This document shows, piece by piece, positions 1 to 7,227 of a DNA stretch of 9,892 nucleotides (position 1 is its first letter; each line of letters starts with the position of its first letter). The stretch is from positions 1 through 9,892 of the forward strand of contig CAMLIZ010000167.1 in NCBI GenBank assembly GCA_946480245.1. The letters are read 5' to 3'. The notes under the pieces are model-generated. The model did not search any database. It had not been told where the DNA came from and saw nothing but the letters and a program-made list of their open reading frames with translations. A program made the translations under genes and the position numbers. Origin of the DNA: an uncultured Pseudomonadota bacterium. GTDB lineage: Bacteria; Pseudomonadota; Gammaproteobacteria; Burkholderiales; Burkholderiaceae.

Positions 1-1
1 C

Positions 2-424
2 TTCCTCACGCTGTCGATGGGCTACATCGGCCTGCCGCGCCACCTGGCCGAATGGATCGGCTCGCTCGGCCTCAGCAAGGTTCAGCTGCTGGTGGCGCTC
101 ACGCTCTTCTATGTCGTGCTCGGCTGCTTCCTCGACGGCATCTCGATGGTGGTGCTGACGATGGGCGTGATCCTGCCCACGGTGCAGGCCGCGGGCATCG
201 ACCTGCTGTGGTTCGGCATCTTCATCGTGCTGGTCGTCGAGATGGCGCAGATCACGCCGCCGGTGGGCTTCAATCTGTTCGTGCTGCAGGGCATGACACA
301 GCGCGAGATCGGCTGGATCGGCCGCGTGACCCTGCCCTTCTTCTTCCTGATGGTGCTCGCGGTGGCGCTGGTGTACCTGTTCCCGCAGTTGGTCACCTGG
401 CTGCCGCACCAGATGCGGCATTGA
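2..424 (+). CDS. TRAP transporter large permease subunit (DctM family), C-terminal part; 5' end outside window
   Basis: Inner-membrane permease subunit of a tripartite ATP-independent periplasmic (TRAP) transporter, which moves a solute delivered by a periplasmic binding protein using an ion gradient. The open frame runs in from the left edge and about 140 residues are visible. It has several hydrophobic membrane segments (roughly from LLVALTLFYVVLG, from DLLWFGIFIVLVVE, and from VTLPFFFLMVLAVALVYLF). It also carries family-typical stretches: GCFLDGISMVVLT in the middle and EMAQITPPVGFNLFVLQG near the end, the latter being the hallmark of DctM C-termini. It ends naturally at TGA, 15 nt before the stop of the convergent minus-strand gene. 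The substrate cannot be told from this fragment. The binding protein and small subunit should lie to the left. Confidence 0.93.
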   Translation, partial: FLTLSMGYIGLPRHLAEWIGSLGLSKVQLLVALTLFYVVLGCFLDGISMVVLTMGVILPTVQAAGIDLLWFGIFIVLVVEMAQITPPVGFNLFVLQGMTQREIGWIGRVTLPFFFLMVLAVALVYLFPQLVTWLPHQMRH

Positions 425-425
425 C

Positions 426-440
426 GCGCGAGCGCCGCGC
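426..440. terminator. Short GC-rich inverted repeat between convergent genes, possible weak terminator
   Basis: GCGCG-AGCGC-CGCGC is a perfect 5-bp stem with a 5-nt loop, just after the TRAP permease stop. It touches the stop codon of the opposing small gene. There is no run of T on either side, so intrinsic termination is uncertain. Its position between two 3' ends is the main argument. Confidence 0.25.
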
Positions 441-883
441 TAAACGTCCTGCGCGGGCAGGCGCCGCAGCGGGCCGAAGCAGGCGTTCAACGATTCGTCG
501 GCGCACATCAGCATCATGTCGCCGGACGGGTGCAGGCGCAGGTAGTTGGTGGCCTTTTGCCCCGGCTCCGTGACGTTGCCGCCGCAATCCTTCTTGCCGT
601 TGTCGCGGGTGACGACGTCGACCATCTTGTAGAAGCCGCGCTCGCTCGGTCGCGGCGACACCTGGAACGTCGATTCGGCCACCTCCTCGCCGCTCGTGAC
701 GAACAGCGTGCCGTCGGCCCTGAAGTGATAGGTCTCCGAGCAGTGGCCGTCGGGCAGCGTGAACTGCCAGACGCCGAGCACCGGGTGTTCGTCCGCCGCG
801 CCGGCAATCGCCGCCGCAGCGGGCAGCAGCGGCGCACAGGCCAGCAACACCACCTTCAGCAACTTGCTTGTGTCGCGCGTCAC
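440..883 (-). CDS. Small exported four-cysteine protein of unknown function, last gene of the ATP-grasp/alpha-E/transglutaminase operon
   Basis: I do not recognise a named family. The protein has 147 residues from a GTG start at 881-883, chosen because AGGAGG stands 6 nt upstream. An in-frame ATG at 908-910 would place that ribosome site inside the gene and overlap the previous stop. Residues 1-30 look like a Sec signal peptide: short charged start (TRDTSK), hydrophobic core, likely cleavage near AGA or AGAA before DEHP. Cys16 in LLAC is a poor lipobox, so a lipoprotein is possible but less likely. The mature part (about 117 residues) has four cysteines (48, 100, 127, 135), suggesting two disulfides. 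A start of W..TLPDG.C...Y.F..DGTLF is reminiscent of small lipocalin-like beta barrels. It follows the transglutaminase gene by 19 nt on the same strand, so co-transcription is likely. Function is unknown; an envelope role with the operon is inference. Confidence 0.8.
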   Translation of the reverse strand: MTRDTSKLLKVVLLACAPLLPAAAAIAGAADEHPVLGVWQFTLPDGHCSETYHFRADGTLFVTSGEEVAESTFQVSPRPSERGFYKMVDVVTRDNGKKDCGGNVTEPGQKATNYLRLHPSGDMMLMCADESLNACFGPLRRLPAQDV

Positions 884-902
884 GATCTGCCTCCTCCTCG
901 GA

Positions 903-1718
903 TCATGCATTGTCGCCAGGCGACAGCGGGGTGATGCGCACGTCCACGCCCATGTGCTCGTCTCCGCCGCCGCTGCGCACGCCGCGCAGCGGCGCGCAGG
1001 CGGCATAGTCAGGGCCGACGGCGAGCCGCACATGACGCTCGTCGACCACGCAGCCGTGCGTGATGTCCACCCCCAGCCAGCGGCGGCTACCGATCTCTGG
1101 GCACACCTCGGCCCAGGCGTGGCAGGCCAGCGCAGCGGCACCCGGTGCATGGAAGTAGCCGCTGACGTAGCGCGCCGGCAGGCCCAGGCTGCGACAGGCG
1201 GCGATGAACACGTGCGCCTGGTCCTGGCACACGCCCACGCCGCGGTCGAAAGCCTGTGGCGCCGTGGTGTGCGCATCGGTGTGGCCGGGCGCATACCGCA
1301 CCCGGCCTGTCACCGCCGTCGCCAGCGCGATCAGCGCTGCCTCGTCGGGCGTTTGCAGGTCGAGCTCGGCGCGCGCGAAGGCATGCAAGGGCGCATGGGC
1401 GCACGCCAGCGGCGTGGGCCTCAGGTACAGCCACGGCGGCGGCAATGGCGCTGGGTCAGTCCGCCAAGGCTGGCCATGCGTGATGACCACGCCTTCGGCG
1501 CTCACCCCGGCATGTAACGTGCGGCGCGGCAGCGTGCAGGTGTGGGCGGTGTTGCCGAAGCCGTCCACGCTTTCGAACAGGCGGGCCGGCGCCAGCACGC
1601 GCCATTGCTCCACCGTCTGGTGCGCGCACGAGCGCGGCGTGAGGCGCAGGGTCTGGATGGCGTGCTTGAGCGGCTCGCTGTAGCGGTAGCGGGTGCTGTG
1701 GACGATGCGCAGTCTCAC
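903..1718 (-). CDS. Bacterial transglutaminase-like family protein (cysteine protease/amidase fold)
   Basis: The protein has 271 residues. The N-terminal region (about 1-85, opening MRLRIVHSTRYRYSEPL) matches the beta-rich bacterial transglutaminase N-terminal domain. The core (about 115-225) is transglutaminase-like with a visible triad: Cys164 in GVGVCQDQAH, His200 in ACHAWAEV and Asp218 in WLGVDITHG. Proteins of this fold usually hydrolyse or exchange amide and peptide bonds; the intact triad argues for activity, but the substrate is unknown. The start is GTG at 1716-1718, overlapping the alpha-E stop as GTGA, a typical sign of translational coupling. No signal peptide is visible, so it is likely cytoplasmic. 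In related genomes this family sits beside circularly permuted ATP-grasp and alpha-E genes, exactly as here. The pairing suggests a ligase and a hydrolase acting on the same amide-linked product. Confidence 0.93.
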   Translation of the reverse strand: MRLRIVHSTRYRYSEPLKHAIQTLRLTPRSCAHQTVEQWRVLAPARLFESVDGFGNTAHTCTLPRRTLHAGVSAEGVVITHGQPWRTDPAPLPPPWLYLRPTPLACAHAPLHAFARAELDLQTPDEAALIALATAVTGRVRYAPGHTDAHTTAPQAFDRGVGVCQDQAHVFIAACRSLGLPARYVSGYFHAPGAAALACHAWAEVCPEIGSRRWLGVDITHGCVVDERHVRLAVGPDYAACAPLRGVRSGGGDEHMGVDVRITPLSPGDNA

Positions 1719-2716
1719 GCAGCGACCGGCACGAGGAAGTCGCGGCTGATGCCGTAGCCCAGGTCGCTCACGCGGTCCAGGAACTGCGACAGGTAGGCAT
1801 GCAGCCCGGTGGACAGGATCTCGTCGATGCGGCTGAACTGCAGGTCGGCGCGCAGCCGGCCCGCGCGCCGCAAGGTCTCGCCGCTCTGCTCGTTGGCCAC
1901 CTGCTTCAGGTTGTGCACCACCTCGCCCATGCAGGCGGCCAGCGAGCGCGGCATGTCGGCGCGCAGGATCAGCAGCTCGGCCACCTTCTCGGGGCGGATC
2001 ACGTCGCGGTAGACCTTGCGGTACACCTCGAATGCGGACACCGACCGCAGCACGGCCGACCAGTGATAGAAGTCGAACTCCGGCAGTTCGCGCGACGGCG
2101 CGGCCATGCCGCGCGCCACGCTCATCGCCTGGCTCTGGCTGCTGCCGTGGAACTCGCCGGCCAGGGTGTGGAACTTCACATCGAGCAGGCGCGCGGTGTT
2201 GTCGGCCCGCTCCAGGAAGGTACCGATGCGCAGGAAGTGCAGCGCCTCATCCTGCAGCATCGTGCCAAGCGTCACGCCGCGCGACAGGTGCGAGCGGAAC
2301 TTGACCCACTCGAACAGCGCGCTCGGATCCTTGCGGAACATGTCGCCGGCCGCCAGGCGGTTGAACTCCAGCCAGGTCTGGTTCTGCGTCTCCCACACCT
2401 CGGTGGTCAGCGTGCCGCGCACGGCACGCGCGTTCTCGCGTGCGGCACGCAGGCAGGCGACGATGCTCGACGCATTGCTGACGTCACGCACCATGAAGTC
2501 CATCACGTTGGCTGCGCTTACCTCACGCCCGGTGCGCGCAAAGCTGTCCGTCAGCTCCGACAGGCTCAACAGCCCGCGCCAGGCCTGCTCGGCCGCATCG
2601 GCCGACTGCGGCAGCAGCGAGGTCTGGTAGTTGACGTCGAGCATGCGCGCGGTGTTCTCGGCACGCTCCATGTAGCGCGCCATCCAGTAGAGGTGATCGG
2701 CGGTGCGGGACAGCAT
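1715..2716 (-). CDS. Alpha-E domain-containing protein (DUF403 family)
   Basis: All-helical protein of 333 residues, usual length for the family, opening with MLSRTADHLYWMARYMERAE. The family is named for its helical content and conserved acidic residues. Its biochemical activity is not established; it nearly always accompanies circularly permuted ATP-grasp proteins and is thought to work with them. Two related segments are visible: residues 16-32 (MERAENTARMLDVNYQT) and 168-184 (LERADNTARLLDVKFHT). This suggests the protein is built of two copies of about 150 residues. No signal peptide or membrane segment was seen. The start is ATG at 2714-2716 with GGAGGG 7 nt upstream, inside the end of the ATP-grasp gene; only 3 nt separate the two reading frames. 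Its stop overlaps the transglutaminase GTG start. Confidence 0.93.
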   Translation of the reverse strand: MLSRTADHLYWMARYMERAENTARMLDVNYQTSLLPQSADAAEQAWRGLLSLSELTDSFARTGREVSAANVMDFMVRDVSNASSIVACLRAARENARAVRGTLTTEVWETQNQTWLEFNRLAAGDMFRKDPSALFEWVKFRSHLSRGVTLGTMLQDEALHFLRIGTFLERADNTARLLDVKFHTLAGEFHGSSQSQAMSVARGMAAPSRELPEFDFYHWSAVLRSVSAFEVYRKVYRDVIRPEKVAELLILRADMPRSLAACMGEVVHNLKQVANEQSGETLRRAGRLRADLQFSRIDEILSTGLHAYLSQFLDRVSDLGYGISRDFLVPVAA

Positions 2717-2719
2717 GGT

Positions 2720-4156
2720 TCAGCCCTCCAGGACCCAGGTGTCTTTGGTGCCGCCGCCTTGGCTCGAATTGACAACCAGCGAGCCCTCCTTCAGCGCCAC
2801 ACGCGTCAGGCCGCCCGGCACCATCTGCACCGTCTTGCCCGAGAGCACGAAGGGCCGCAGGTCGATGTGGCGCGGGGCGATGCCGGCCTCCACGAACGTG
2901 GGGCAGGTGGACAGCGCGAGCGTGGGCTGCGCGATGTAGTTGCTCGGGTCCGCGAGCAACGCGCTACGGAAGGCGTCGATCTCGGCGCGCGTGGCAGCCG
3001 GCCCCACCAGCATGCCGTAGCCACCAGCGCCGTGCACCTCCTTGACCACCAGCTCGCCCAGGTGGTCCAGCACGTACTGCAGGCTGTCGGGCTCGCGGCA
3101 CACCCAGGTGGGCACGTTCTGCAGGATCGGTTGCTCGCCGAGGTAGAACTCGATCATCTTCGGCACATAGGCGTAGATCGACTTGTCGTCCGCCACGCCG
3201 GTGCCGATGGCATTGGCCAGCGCCACGTTGCCCGCCCGGTACACCGAGAGCAGCCCCGCACAACCGAGCGTGGAGTCGGGCCGGAACGCCAGCGGATCGA
3301 GAAAGTCGTCGTCGACGCGGCGGTAGATCACGTCCACCCGCTTCGGGCCCTGCGTGGTGCGCATGAACACGAAGTTGTCCTTCACGAACAGGTCCAGCCC
3401 CTCGACCAGCTCCACGCCCATCTGCTGCGCCAGGAACGCGTGCTCGAAGTAGGCACTGTTGTGCATGCCGGGCGTGAGCACCACCACGGTCGGGTCGTTG
3501 ACGCCGGCCGGCGCCACGGCACGCAGCGAGTCGAGCAGCATGTCGGGGTAGTGCGCCACCGGCGCCACGCGGTGCAGGTTGAACAGCTCCGGGAACAGCC
3601 GCATCGTCATCTTGCGGTTCTCGAGCATGTAGCTCACGCCGCTGGGCACGCGCAGGTTGTCCTCCAGCACGTAGTAGCTGCCGCTGCCGTCGGGGTTGGC
3701 GGCGCGCACGATGTCGATGCCGGCGATGTGCGCATACACGCCCCCGACCACGTCCACGCCCTGCATCTCGGGCCGGTACTGCGCGTTGCGGAACACCTGC
3801 TCGGCCGGCACCACGCCGGCCCGGATGATGGCCTGCTCGTGGTACACGTCGTGGATGAAGCGGTTCAGCGCCGCCACGCGCTGCCGCAGCCCGGCCTCTA
3901 GCTCGCGCCATTCGGCGTGCGGGATGATGCGCGGGATCAGGTCGAAGGGGATCAGCCGCTCGGCGCCGTCGCCGCCTTCGTCCTTGGCGCCATACACCGC
4001 AAAGGTGATGCCGACGCGGCGGAAGATCATCTCCGCCTCCTCGCGCCGGGCCTGCATCAGCTCGCGCGGCTGGTGGCCCAGCCAGCGGTCGTAGACGCGG
4101 TAGTGCTCACGCACCGTGGCGCTGGTCGCGTGCATTTCGTCGAAGCGCGGTGTCAT
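2720..4156 (-). CDS. Circularly permuted ATP-grasp protein (DUF404/DUF407 type), putative amide-bond ligase
   Basis: The protein has 478 residues. The family is an ATP-grasp enzyme with permuted domain order, proposed from comparative genomics to form amide or peptide bonds via an acyl-phosphate; the real substrate is unknown. Visible family blocks are VLEDNLRVPSG (163-173), VVKEVHGAGGYGM (370-382, nucleotide-binding lysine/glycine region), HIDLRPFVL (430-438), GGLTRVA (448-454) and VNSSQGGGTKDTW (462-474). The acidic and Asn/Gln residues in the last blocks fit metal-ATP binding. The start is ATG at 4154-4156, with GGAGGAG 9 nt upstream. The frame stays open further upstream to about 4339, but that stretch is antisense to comEC and has no family similarity. 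It is the first gene of the four-gene operon; the alpha-E gene begins 3 nt after its stop. Confidence 0.94.
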   Translation of the reverse strand: MTPRFDEMHATSATVREHYRVYDRWLGHQPRELMQARREEAEMIFRRVGITFAVYGAKDEGGDGAERLIPFDLIPRIIPHAEWRELEAGLRQRVAALNRFIHDVYHEQAIIRAGVVPAEQVFRNAQYRPEMQGVDVVGGVYAHIAGIDIVRAANPDGSGSYYVLEDNLRVPSGVSYMLENRKMTMRLFPELFNLHRVAPVAHYPDMLLDSLRAVAPAGVNDPTVVVLTPGMHNSAYFEHAFLAQQMGVELVEGLDLFVKDNFVFMRTTQGPKRVDVIYRRVDDDFLDPLAFRPDSTLGCAGLLSVYRAGNVALANAIGTGVADDKSIYAYVPKMIEFYLGEQPILQNVPTWVCREPDSLQYVLDHLGELVVKEVHGAGGYGMLVGPAATRAEIDAFRSALLADPSNYIAQPTLALSTCPTFVEAGIAPRHIDLRPFVLSGKTVQMVPGGLTRVALKEGSLVVNSSQGGGTKDTWVLEG

Positions 4157-4181
4157 CGAGCGGGTCTCCTCCAACGCGCCG

Positions 4182-4190
4182 ACTCTAGCA
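4182..4190 (-). promoter_or_regulatory. Possible extended -10 promoter of the ATP-grasp operon
   Basis: In the 61-nt gap after comEC, the minus strand reads TGCTAGAGT, which fits an extended -10 (TGn followed by a TATAAT-like hexamer, 4 of 6 matches). Transcription would begin near 4175, leaving about 20 nt of leader containing the Shine-Dalgarno GGAGGAG. There is no good -35. If real, the operon has its own promoter rather than relying on comEC read-through. Confidence 0.35.
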
Positions 4191-4217
4191 AGTTCTGCTC
4201 CACACCGGCGCACGGAA

Positions 4218-6686
4218 TCAGGGCGGCACGAAATGCCAGTAGCGGCGCGCGCCTTCGCGCTCGCAGCCTTCGGCCTCGGGGCTCCAATGCCACGCGCCGC
4301 AACGGTCGCTGCGCACCACCGTGATGCCGCGTTCGGCATAGCGCGCCATCACATCGGGCGCCGGATGGCCGAATCGGCTGCGGTAGCCGGCCTGCACGAT
4401 CGCGATGCGCGGCGCCACCGTATCCAGGAACGCGCCACTCGACGAAGTACGGCTGCCGTGGTGGGGCACCAGCAGCAGCTCGCTGTGCAGCGATGCCGCG
4501 CCGGCGGCCAGCATCTGCGCCTCCTGCGGTGCCTCGGCGTCGCCTGTCAGCAATGCGCTGTGGCCTGCTGCGTCCTCGATGCGCAGCACGCAGCTCAGCG
4601 AATTGGGCTTCGGCGCGCGTGCGCCTGGCGCCCGAGGCAGCAGCGCGTCGGCCTGCGGATGCAGCAGCGCGAAGCGCACGCCCTCCCATTGCCATTGCTG
4701 GCCGGCATGGCACGGCGTATGCGGCACGCCGTGGGCGAGCAGCGGGTGCGAAGGTGGCAAGGAGCTGCTCATCGCGCGCACGGGCCAGTGCGCGAGCACG
4801 CTGGCGGCGCCACCCACATGGTCGGTGTCGCTGTGGCTGAGCATCAAAAGATCCAGCGGCTGCGGCCCATTGCGGCGCAGCAGCGGCAGCAGCACGCGTG
4901 CGCCGGCGTCGCTGTCGGCCGAATACTGCGGGCCCGTGTCGTACAGCAGCTGGTGTGCGTGCGTGCGCACCAGCACGGCCGTGCCCTGCCCCACGTCGGC
5001 CGCCAGCAACTCGAAACGGCCCTGCGGCGGTGCGGGCACTGCGGGCCAGAGCAGCGGCAAGGCCATCGGCAGTGCCAGCAGGCGCAGCCGGCGCGGCAGC
5101 GGCAGCAACAGCAGCGCACCGGCGGCCAGCCCCGCGAGCTGCGCCCACAGCGGCGCCGGCGGCGCGCTCCACACCGCACCGGGCAGTGCCGCCAGCAGGC
5201 CCAGCCAGCGCAGCAGCAGTTGCACGCCCCATCCGGCCAACTGCCACAGCGGTGGCACCAGCACGCCCAGCAGCGCCAGCGGCGTGATCAGCAGTGTGAC
5301 CAGCGGGATCGCGACCGCGTTGGCCGCAAAGCCCACCACCGACAGCTGCTGGAAGAACACCAACGTCAACGGCGCCAGCCCCAACGTGGCCACCGCCTGC
5401 GTGTGCAAGCCGTTGCGCAGGGCTTGCCAGGCCGCCGCCATCGCGCGCCGCCAGCGCCCGCCACGCACCGGCTCGGCGCGAGCAACGGCATGTGCAGGCG
5501 CCGACGACATCAGCAGGCCCACGGCCATGAAGCTGAGCCAGAAGCCCACCTGCAGCAGCGCCCACGGGTCGAGCAGCGCCACCACGGCCGCAGCGGCCAG
5601 CAGCACCAGCAGCCAGGGCCACGCCAGCCCGAGCGACCACAGTGTGGCGGCGGTGGCCAGCATCCACACCGTGCGTTGCGCCGGCACGCCCCAACCGGCC
5701 AGCAGCGCATAGCCCAGCGCGACCAGCACGCCACCCCAGCGCGCGGCGGCCGGTGCAGGACAGCGCAGCATCAGCGCCGGGCTGCGGCGCCACGCCCAGC
5801 CGATCAGGCCGCTGGCCAGCCACGCCAGCATGGTCACGTGCAGGCCGCTGATGCTCACGAGGTGTGCCACGCCGGTGGCACGGAAGATGTCCCAGTCGTC
5901 GCGCCCGATTGCCCCCTGGTCGCCGACGGCCAGTGCGGCCAGCACGCCGGCGATGCGCGGGTCGGTGATGCGCGCCAGCAGCGCATCGCGCACCGACTGG
6001 CGCAAGCGGGCGACGCCATGGCCGGCGGTGTCGTCAAGCCGCTCGGCGGGCTGCGCTGCAGTGGCGCGCACGTAGCCGGTGGCGCGCAAGTCCTGCTCGA
6101 ACAACCACAGCTCATAGTCGAAGCCGCCGGGGTTCATTGCACCATGCGGCCGCTTCAGGCGCACTGGCAGGCGCCAGCGCTGGCCGGCGCGCAGTTCGTC
6201 GCGCGGCGCGACGATGTCCGCATCGTCACCGGCTTGCCGATACCAGCCGAGCGAGATGTGCTGCGGCAACTGCACCCGCTGGCCTTGCCGGCGCCCGGAC
6301 TCGACCTCGAAGCTGAAGTGCGTGCCGGCCGCCGACTGCTCGGGCAACGTGGCCACCACGCCGGTGAGCTCGAGGTCCTGACCTTCCAATGCCGGCGGCA
6401 AGGCCTGCGAGAGGCGCCATTCGGCGCGCAGCCCGGCCCACGCGAAGCCCGCCGACAGCAACGCCACCACCGCGACCCGACGTGCCCGCGGCCAGCGCCG
6501 GGCAGCGGCCAGCAGGATGAGCGACACGGCCGCCAGCAGCAGGTAATGCGAACGCGGCCACAACGCCGGCTGCTGCAGTTGCAGCGCCACGCCGGCCAGC
6601 CACGCCAGCAGTGCGGCGGCCAGCCAGCCGCCTGCCTGGCCTACACCTGCCCGCCGGTCGACGCCGACGTGTCCTCCCACTTCCAT
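4218..6686 (-). CDS. comEC: ComEC/Rec2 family DNA internalization competence protein
   Basis: Inner-membrane channel that carries single-stranded DNA into the cytoplasm during natural transformation. The protein has 822 residues, full length for proteobacterial ComEC. N-terminal membrane segments and a DUF4131-like region (about 20-215, with AMNPGGFDYELW at 183-194) come first. The competence membrane domain follows (about 230-530, with the hallmark HLVSISGLHV at 275-284). A C-terminal metallo-beta-lactamase-like domain runs from about 557 to 805, with DVGQG (564-568), LSHSDTDHVGG (616-626), TGDAE (714-718) and PHHGS (741-745). As usual in ComEC, Ser replaces the first His of the HxHxDH metal motif. 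The chosen ATG at 6684-6686 lies inside the preceding receiver gene (46-nt overlap) and lacks a clear Shine-Dalgarno site. The next plausible in-frame start (GTG at 6678-6680) changes little. Confidence 0.96.
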   Translation of the reverse strand: MEVGGHVGVDRRAGVGQAGGWLAAALLAWLAGVALQLQQPALWPRSHYLLLAAVSLILLAAARRWPRARRVAVVALLSAGFAWAGLRAEWRLSQALPPALEGQDLELTGVVATLPEQSAAGTHFSFEVESGRRQGQRVQLPQHISLGWYRQAGDDADIVAPRDELRAGQRWRLPVRLKRPHGAMNPGGFDYELWLFEQDLRATGYVRATAAQPAERLDDTAGHGVARLRQSVRDALLARITDPRIAGVLAALAVGDQGAIGRDDWDIFRATGVAHLVSISGLHVTMLAWLASGLIGWAWRRSPALMLRCPAPAAARWGGVLVALGYALLAGWGVPAQRTVWMLATAATLWSLGLAWPWLLVLLAAAAVVALLDPWALLQVGFWLSFMAVGLLMSSAPAHAVARAEPVRGGRWRRAMAAAWQALRNGLHTQAVATLGLAPLTLVFFQQLSVVGFAANAVAIPLVTLLITPLALLGVLVPPLWQLAGWGVQLLLRWLGLLAALPGAVWSAPPAPLWAQLAGLAAGALLLLPLPRRLRLLALPMALPLLWPAVPAPPQGRFELLAADVGQGTAVLVRTHAHQLLYDTGPQYSADSDAGARVLLPLLRRNGPQPLDLLMLSHSDTDHVGGAASVLAHWPVRAMSSSLPPSHPLLAHGVPHTPCHAGQQWQWEGVRFALLHPQADALLPRAPGARAPKPNSLSCVLRIEDAAGHSALLTGDAEAPQEAQMLAAGAASLHSELLLVPHHGSRTSSSGAFLDTVAPRIAIVQAGYRSRFGHPAPDVMARYAERGITVVRSDRCGAWHWSPEAEGCEREGARRYWHFVPP

Positions 6687-7087
6687 TGCCGCAGTGTAGA
6701 AGCGGCTTCCGTCTCGAGGCGGCCCATCACTCGGTAGATCTCGGCGCCGAGCTTGGCCAGCATCAGCGGCTTGGTGACGAAGCCATCGGCGCCGGCCTCG
6801 AAGCAGGCGGCGCGGTCGGCGGGGGTGTAGAACGCGCTGGCCACGATGATCGGAAAGCGCGCCATGCCCTGCTCACGCTGCAGGCGGCGCAACTCGCGCA
6901 TGGCGGTGAGTCCGTCCATGCGCGGCATCTGCAGGTCCATCAGCACTGCGCGAGGCGCTTCGGCCAGGCAGGCCTCCAGTGCGTCGGCACCGTCGACGGC
7001 CACGCGCGCACGAAAGCCGAGGCGGGCCAGCATGCCCGCGGTGATCTGCTGCATGACCACATCGTCCTCGACGATAAGGAACGTCAT
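6641..7087 (-). CDS. Single-domain response regulator (CheY-like receiver)
   Basis: Receiver protein of 148 residues with no output domain. Acidic pocket EDD at 7-9, phospho-acceptor Asp51 in LMDLQMPRMDG, switch residue Ser84 (in IVASAFY) in place of the commoner Thr, and Lys106 in TKP. Positions 1-122 make the receiver. The tail (about 123-148, WKWEDTSAST region) is polar, unmatched to any domain I know, and its codons overlap the comEC start. It should be phosphorylated by a partner histidine kinase and act by protein-protein contact; no kinase lies in the window, so its pathway is unknown. The start is ATG at 7085-7087 with a strong AAGAAGGAGG 5 nt upstream. It is likely co-transcribed with comEC, although a role in competence is only suggested by position. 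Confidence 0.94.
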   Translation of the reverse strand: MTFLIVEDDVVMQQITAGMLARLGFRARVAVDGADALEACLAEAPRAVLMDLQMPRMDGLTAMRELRRLQREQGMARFPIIVASAFYTPADRAACFEAGADGFVTKPLMLAKLGAEIYRVMGRLETEAASTLRQWKWEDTSASTGGQV

Positions 7088-7182
7088 GGCTGCCTCCTTC
7101 TTGTAAGCGCATCATCGCGCGCGGCCGAAGGCACCGCCAGACCCCCGTTGGTGTGATGGGCAAGCCGGCCGGACACCTCGTG

Positions 7183-7188
7183 TAGCAT
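7183..7188 (+). promoter_or_regulatory. Weak candidate -10 element for the RidA-like/dsbB pair
   Basis: The 140-nt divergent gap between the receiver gene and the RidA-like gene holds TAGCAT, 39 nt before the ATG. It matches the TAnnnT frame of a sigma-70 -10 box. No convincing -35 is found at 16-18 nt, and no other regulatory structure stands out in the gap. Confidence 0.2.
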
Positions 7189-7227
7189 GCCGCCTCGCCC
7201 TCGGTTCCACTCTTTCATTGGCTTGCA

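Noticed and set aside
1799..3901. 700-codon open frame on the plus strand
   Set aside because: It is antisense to the clearly recognisable alpha-E and ATP-grasp genes. Its translation is His/Arg/Gln/Val-rich low-complexity sequence with no family features, the usual mirror of GC-rich coding DNA.
4157..4339. N-terminal extension of the ATP-grasp protein upstream of 4156
   Set aside because: The frame is open, but it is antisense to the comEC 3' end, has no family similarity, and a good ribosome site stands before the ATG at 4156.
4840..5640. Many GCCAGCAGC/GCAGCAGC-like short repeats
   Set aside because: They are the Leu/Ala-rich codons of ComEC membrane segments read on the plus strand, not a true repeat array; spacing is irregular and there are no conserved spacers.
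4116..6737. 873-codon open frame on the plus strand
   Set aside because: It is antisense to comEC and rich in Gln, Arg, His and Ala from repeated CAGC-type codons. The opposite strand has full ComEC motifs, so this is a shadow.
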